A stretch of DNA of 64,000 nucleotides, from contig NZ_VIVK01000001.1 of assembly GCF_007828865.1 (NCBI RefSeq), forward strand, positions 186,001 to 250,000, written 5' to 3'. The position numbers and the translations under genes were made by a program. The first letter of the stretch is position 1, and every line of letters starts with the position of its first letter. A model generated the notes under the pieces. The model made no database searches. It was not told where the DNA came from and saw only the letters and a list, made by a program, of their open reading frames with translations. Below are positions 63,283 through 64,000 of this stretch, in pieces. The DNA is from Kribbella amoyensis. GTDB taxonomy: Bacteria; Actinomycetota; Actinomycetes; Propionibacteriales; Kribbellaceae.

Positions 63283-64000
63283 CCCGCCTTCAGTACGGTC
63301 AGCAGGCGGGCCACCTCGGCTCCGACCGCGTCGCGGGCGGGGCCGAGGTACTTGCGGGTGTCGACGAGCTTCGGCTGGTCGGCCAGGGTTTCGCGGACGA
63401 CGCCGGTGAAGACGTTGTTGAGGTGGGTGGCGATGTTGACCTTCGTCATCCCCGCCTCGACCGCACGGGTCAGATCCGCGTCGGCAACCCCCGAGGAACC
63501 GTGCAGCACCAGCGGTACCGGGACCGCGGCCCGTAGTTCCGCGATCAGGTCGAAGTCGAGCTGGGCGGTCCGCTCCGTCATCGCGTGCGACGAGCCGACG
63601 GCGACCGCGAGCGCGTCGACCCCGGTCGTCTCGGCGAAGGCGAGCGCCTCGTCCGGGCGGGTCCGGGCGCCGGGCGCGTGCACGCCGTCCTTGCCGCCGA
63701 CCTCGCCGATCTCGGCCTCGACGAACACCCCGTGCTCGTGGCAGAACGCGGTCACCTCGGTGGTCGCGGCGACGTTGTCGGCGTAGTCCAGCTTGGACGC
63801 GTCGAACATCACCGAGGTGAAGCCGAGCGCCACCGCCTCGGTGACCAGGTCCCGGTCCATCGCGTGGTCGAGGTGCACCACGACCGGGACCGAGGCGGCC
63901 GACGCGGCGGCCAGGGTGGCGACGCCGATCGGCTTGAGCGCGCCGTGGTACTTCACCGCGTTCTCGCTGATCTGCAGGATCACGGGCGTACCGGCCTGCT
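63279..64000 (-). CDS. Class II ketose-bisphosphate aldolase (5' end cut by window edge)
   Basis: About 240 C-terminal residues of a class II, zinc-dependent aldolase (fructose/tagatose-bisphosphate, GatY/KbaY-like). VVVHLDHAMDRDL carries a zinc His and the catalytic Asp, EAEIGEVGGKDGV the acidic loop, AVGSSHAM and LVLHGSSGVADADL further zinc/phosphate-binding segments, and KVNIATHLNNVF the end of the active site. The frame runs on past base 64000 (preceding residues QAGTPV), so the start lies outside. It cleaves or condenses a ketose bisphosphate with DHAP; the sugar cannot be told. Confidence 0.9.
   Translation of the reverse strand, partial: QAGTPVILQISENAVKYHGALKPIGVATLAAASAASVPVVVHLDHAMDRDLVTEAVALGFTSVMFDASKLDYADNVAATTEVTAFCHEHGVFVEAEIGEVGGKDGVHAPGARTRPDEALAFAETTGVDALAVAVGSSHAMTERTAQLDFDLIAELRAAVPVPLVLHGSSGVADADLTRAVEAGMTKVNIATHLNNVFTGVVRETLADQPKLVDTRKYLGPARDAVGAEVARLLTVLKAG

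Overview
The window is high-GC, gene-dense chromosomal DNA from an actinomycete. Support comes from frequent GTG/TTG starts, many -10 boxes (TANNNT) lying 6-8 bases before a start codon (leaderless transcription), a DmdR/IdeR-type iron repressor with a matching iron box, a SARP regulator, an F420/deazaflavin-type (DDN) oxidoreductase, a GPP34 protein and an ECF sigma factor paired with a DGPF/YCII protein. Overall gene content fits Propionibacteriales (a Kribbella- or Nocardioides-like organism), but the genus is an inference. I see 61 protein genes (two cut by the window edges) plus one candidate leader peptide. There are no rRNA or tRNA genes, CRISPR arrays, insertion sequences or prophage genes.

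Layout. 1-8.7 kb: a membrane-anchored HtrA-like protease (3' end missing), an alpha/beta hydrolase, a MocR regulator facing a BBE-type FAD oxidoreductase, a DDN-type oxidoreductase, RNase Z, a threonine/serine dehydratase and an SGNH esterase. 8.7-17.9 kb: glycyl-tRNA synthetase with alpha and beta subunits fused in one chain, a leader peptide candidate before a methyltransferase, two paralogous hydrolases around a divergent LysR/MFS pair, and superoxide dismutase behind a SoxR/MerR-type promoter. 18-26.9 kb: a hydrolase/YdeI pair, the ECF sigma-DGPF pair separated by a perfect hairpin, an MDR oxidoreductase facing a large SARP ATPase regulator, and an SDR/TetR pair sharing palindromic operators. 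27-36.8 kb: an LCP cell-wall protein, small regulators and enzymes, a HhH-GPD protein, and a siderophore ABC operon with an iron box.

37-49.5 kb: a PadR regulator translationally coupled to an iron-sulfur flavoenzyme, a two-gene K+/H+ antiporter, a YdeI protein, a DNA alkylation repair operon (Ada-AlkA, GNAT, Ogt), an SDR, and a LacI regulator with a secreted six-hairpin glycosidase. 49.5-49.9 kb is a non-coding gap between convergent genes; it holds two hairpins, an 18-bp palindrome and a cluster of DnaA-box-like sequences. 49.9-55.6 kb: a five-gene GntR/ABC operon, then a three-gene SPFH-RHH-GPP34 operon. 55.7-64 kb: pabC-pabB, a methyltransferase, the DtxR-family iron repressor, a photolyase, a second GntR/ABC operon, and the start-truncated gene of a class II aldolase.

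How parts work together. The iron repressor at 58.7 kb is the obvious controller of the iron box at 36.8 kb. Many gene pairs overlap as ATGA, GTGA or TGATG, indicating translational coupling. Several convergent gene ends carry strong hairpins, while other gene ends are strikingly C-rich and G-poor, as expected for Rho-dependent termination. The least explained items are the SPFH-RHH-GPP34 operon, the DnaA-box cluster outside any visible oriC, the fused GlyRS, and the leaderless mini-ORF before the methyltransferase. All assignments rest on reading motifs and family resemblance by eye; no database search was run.
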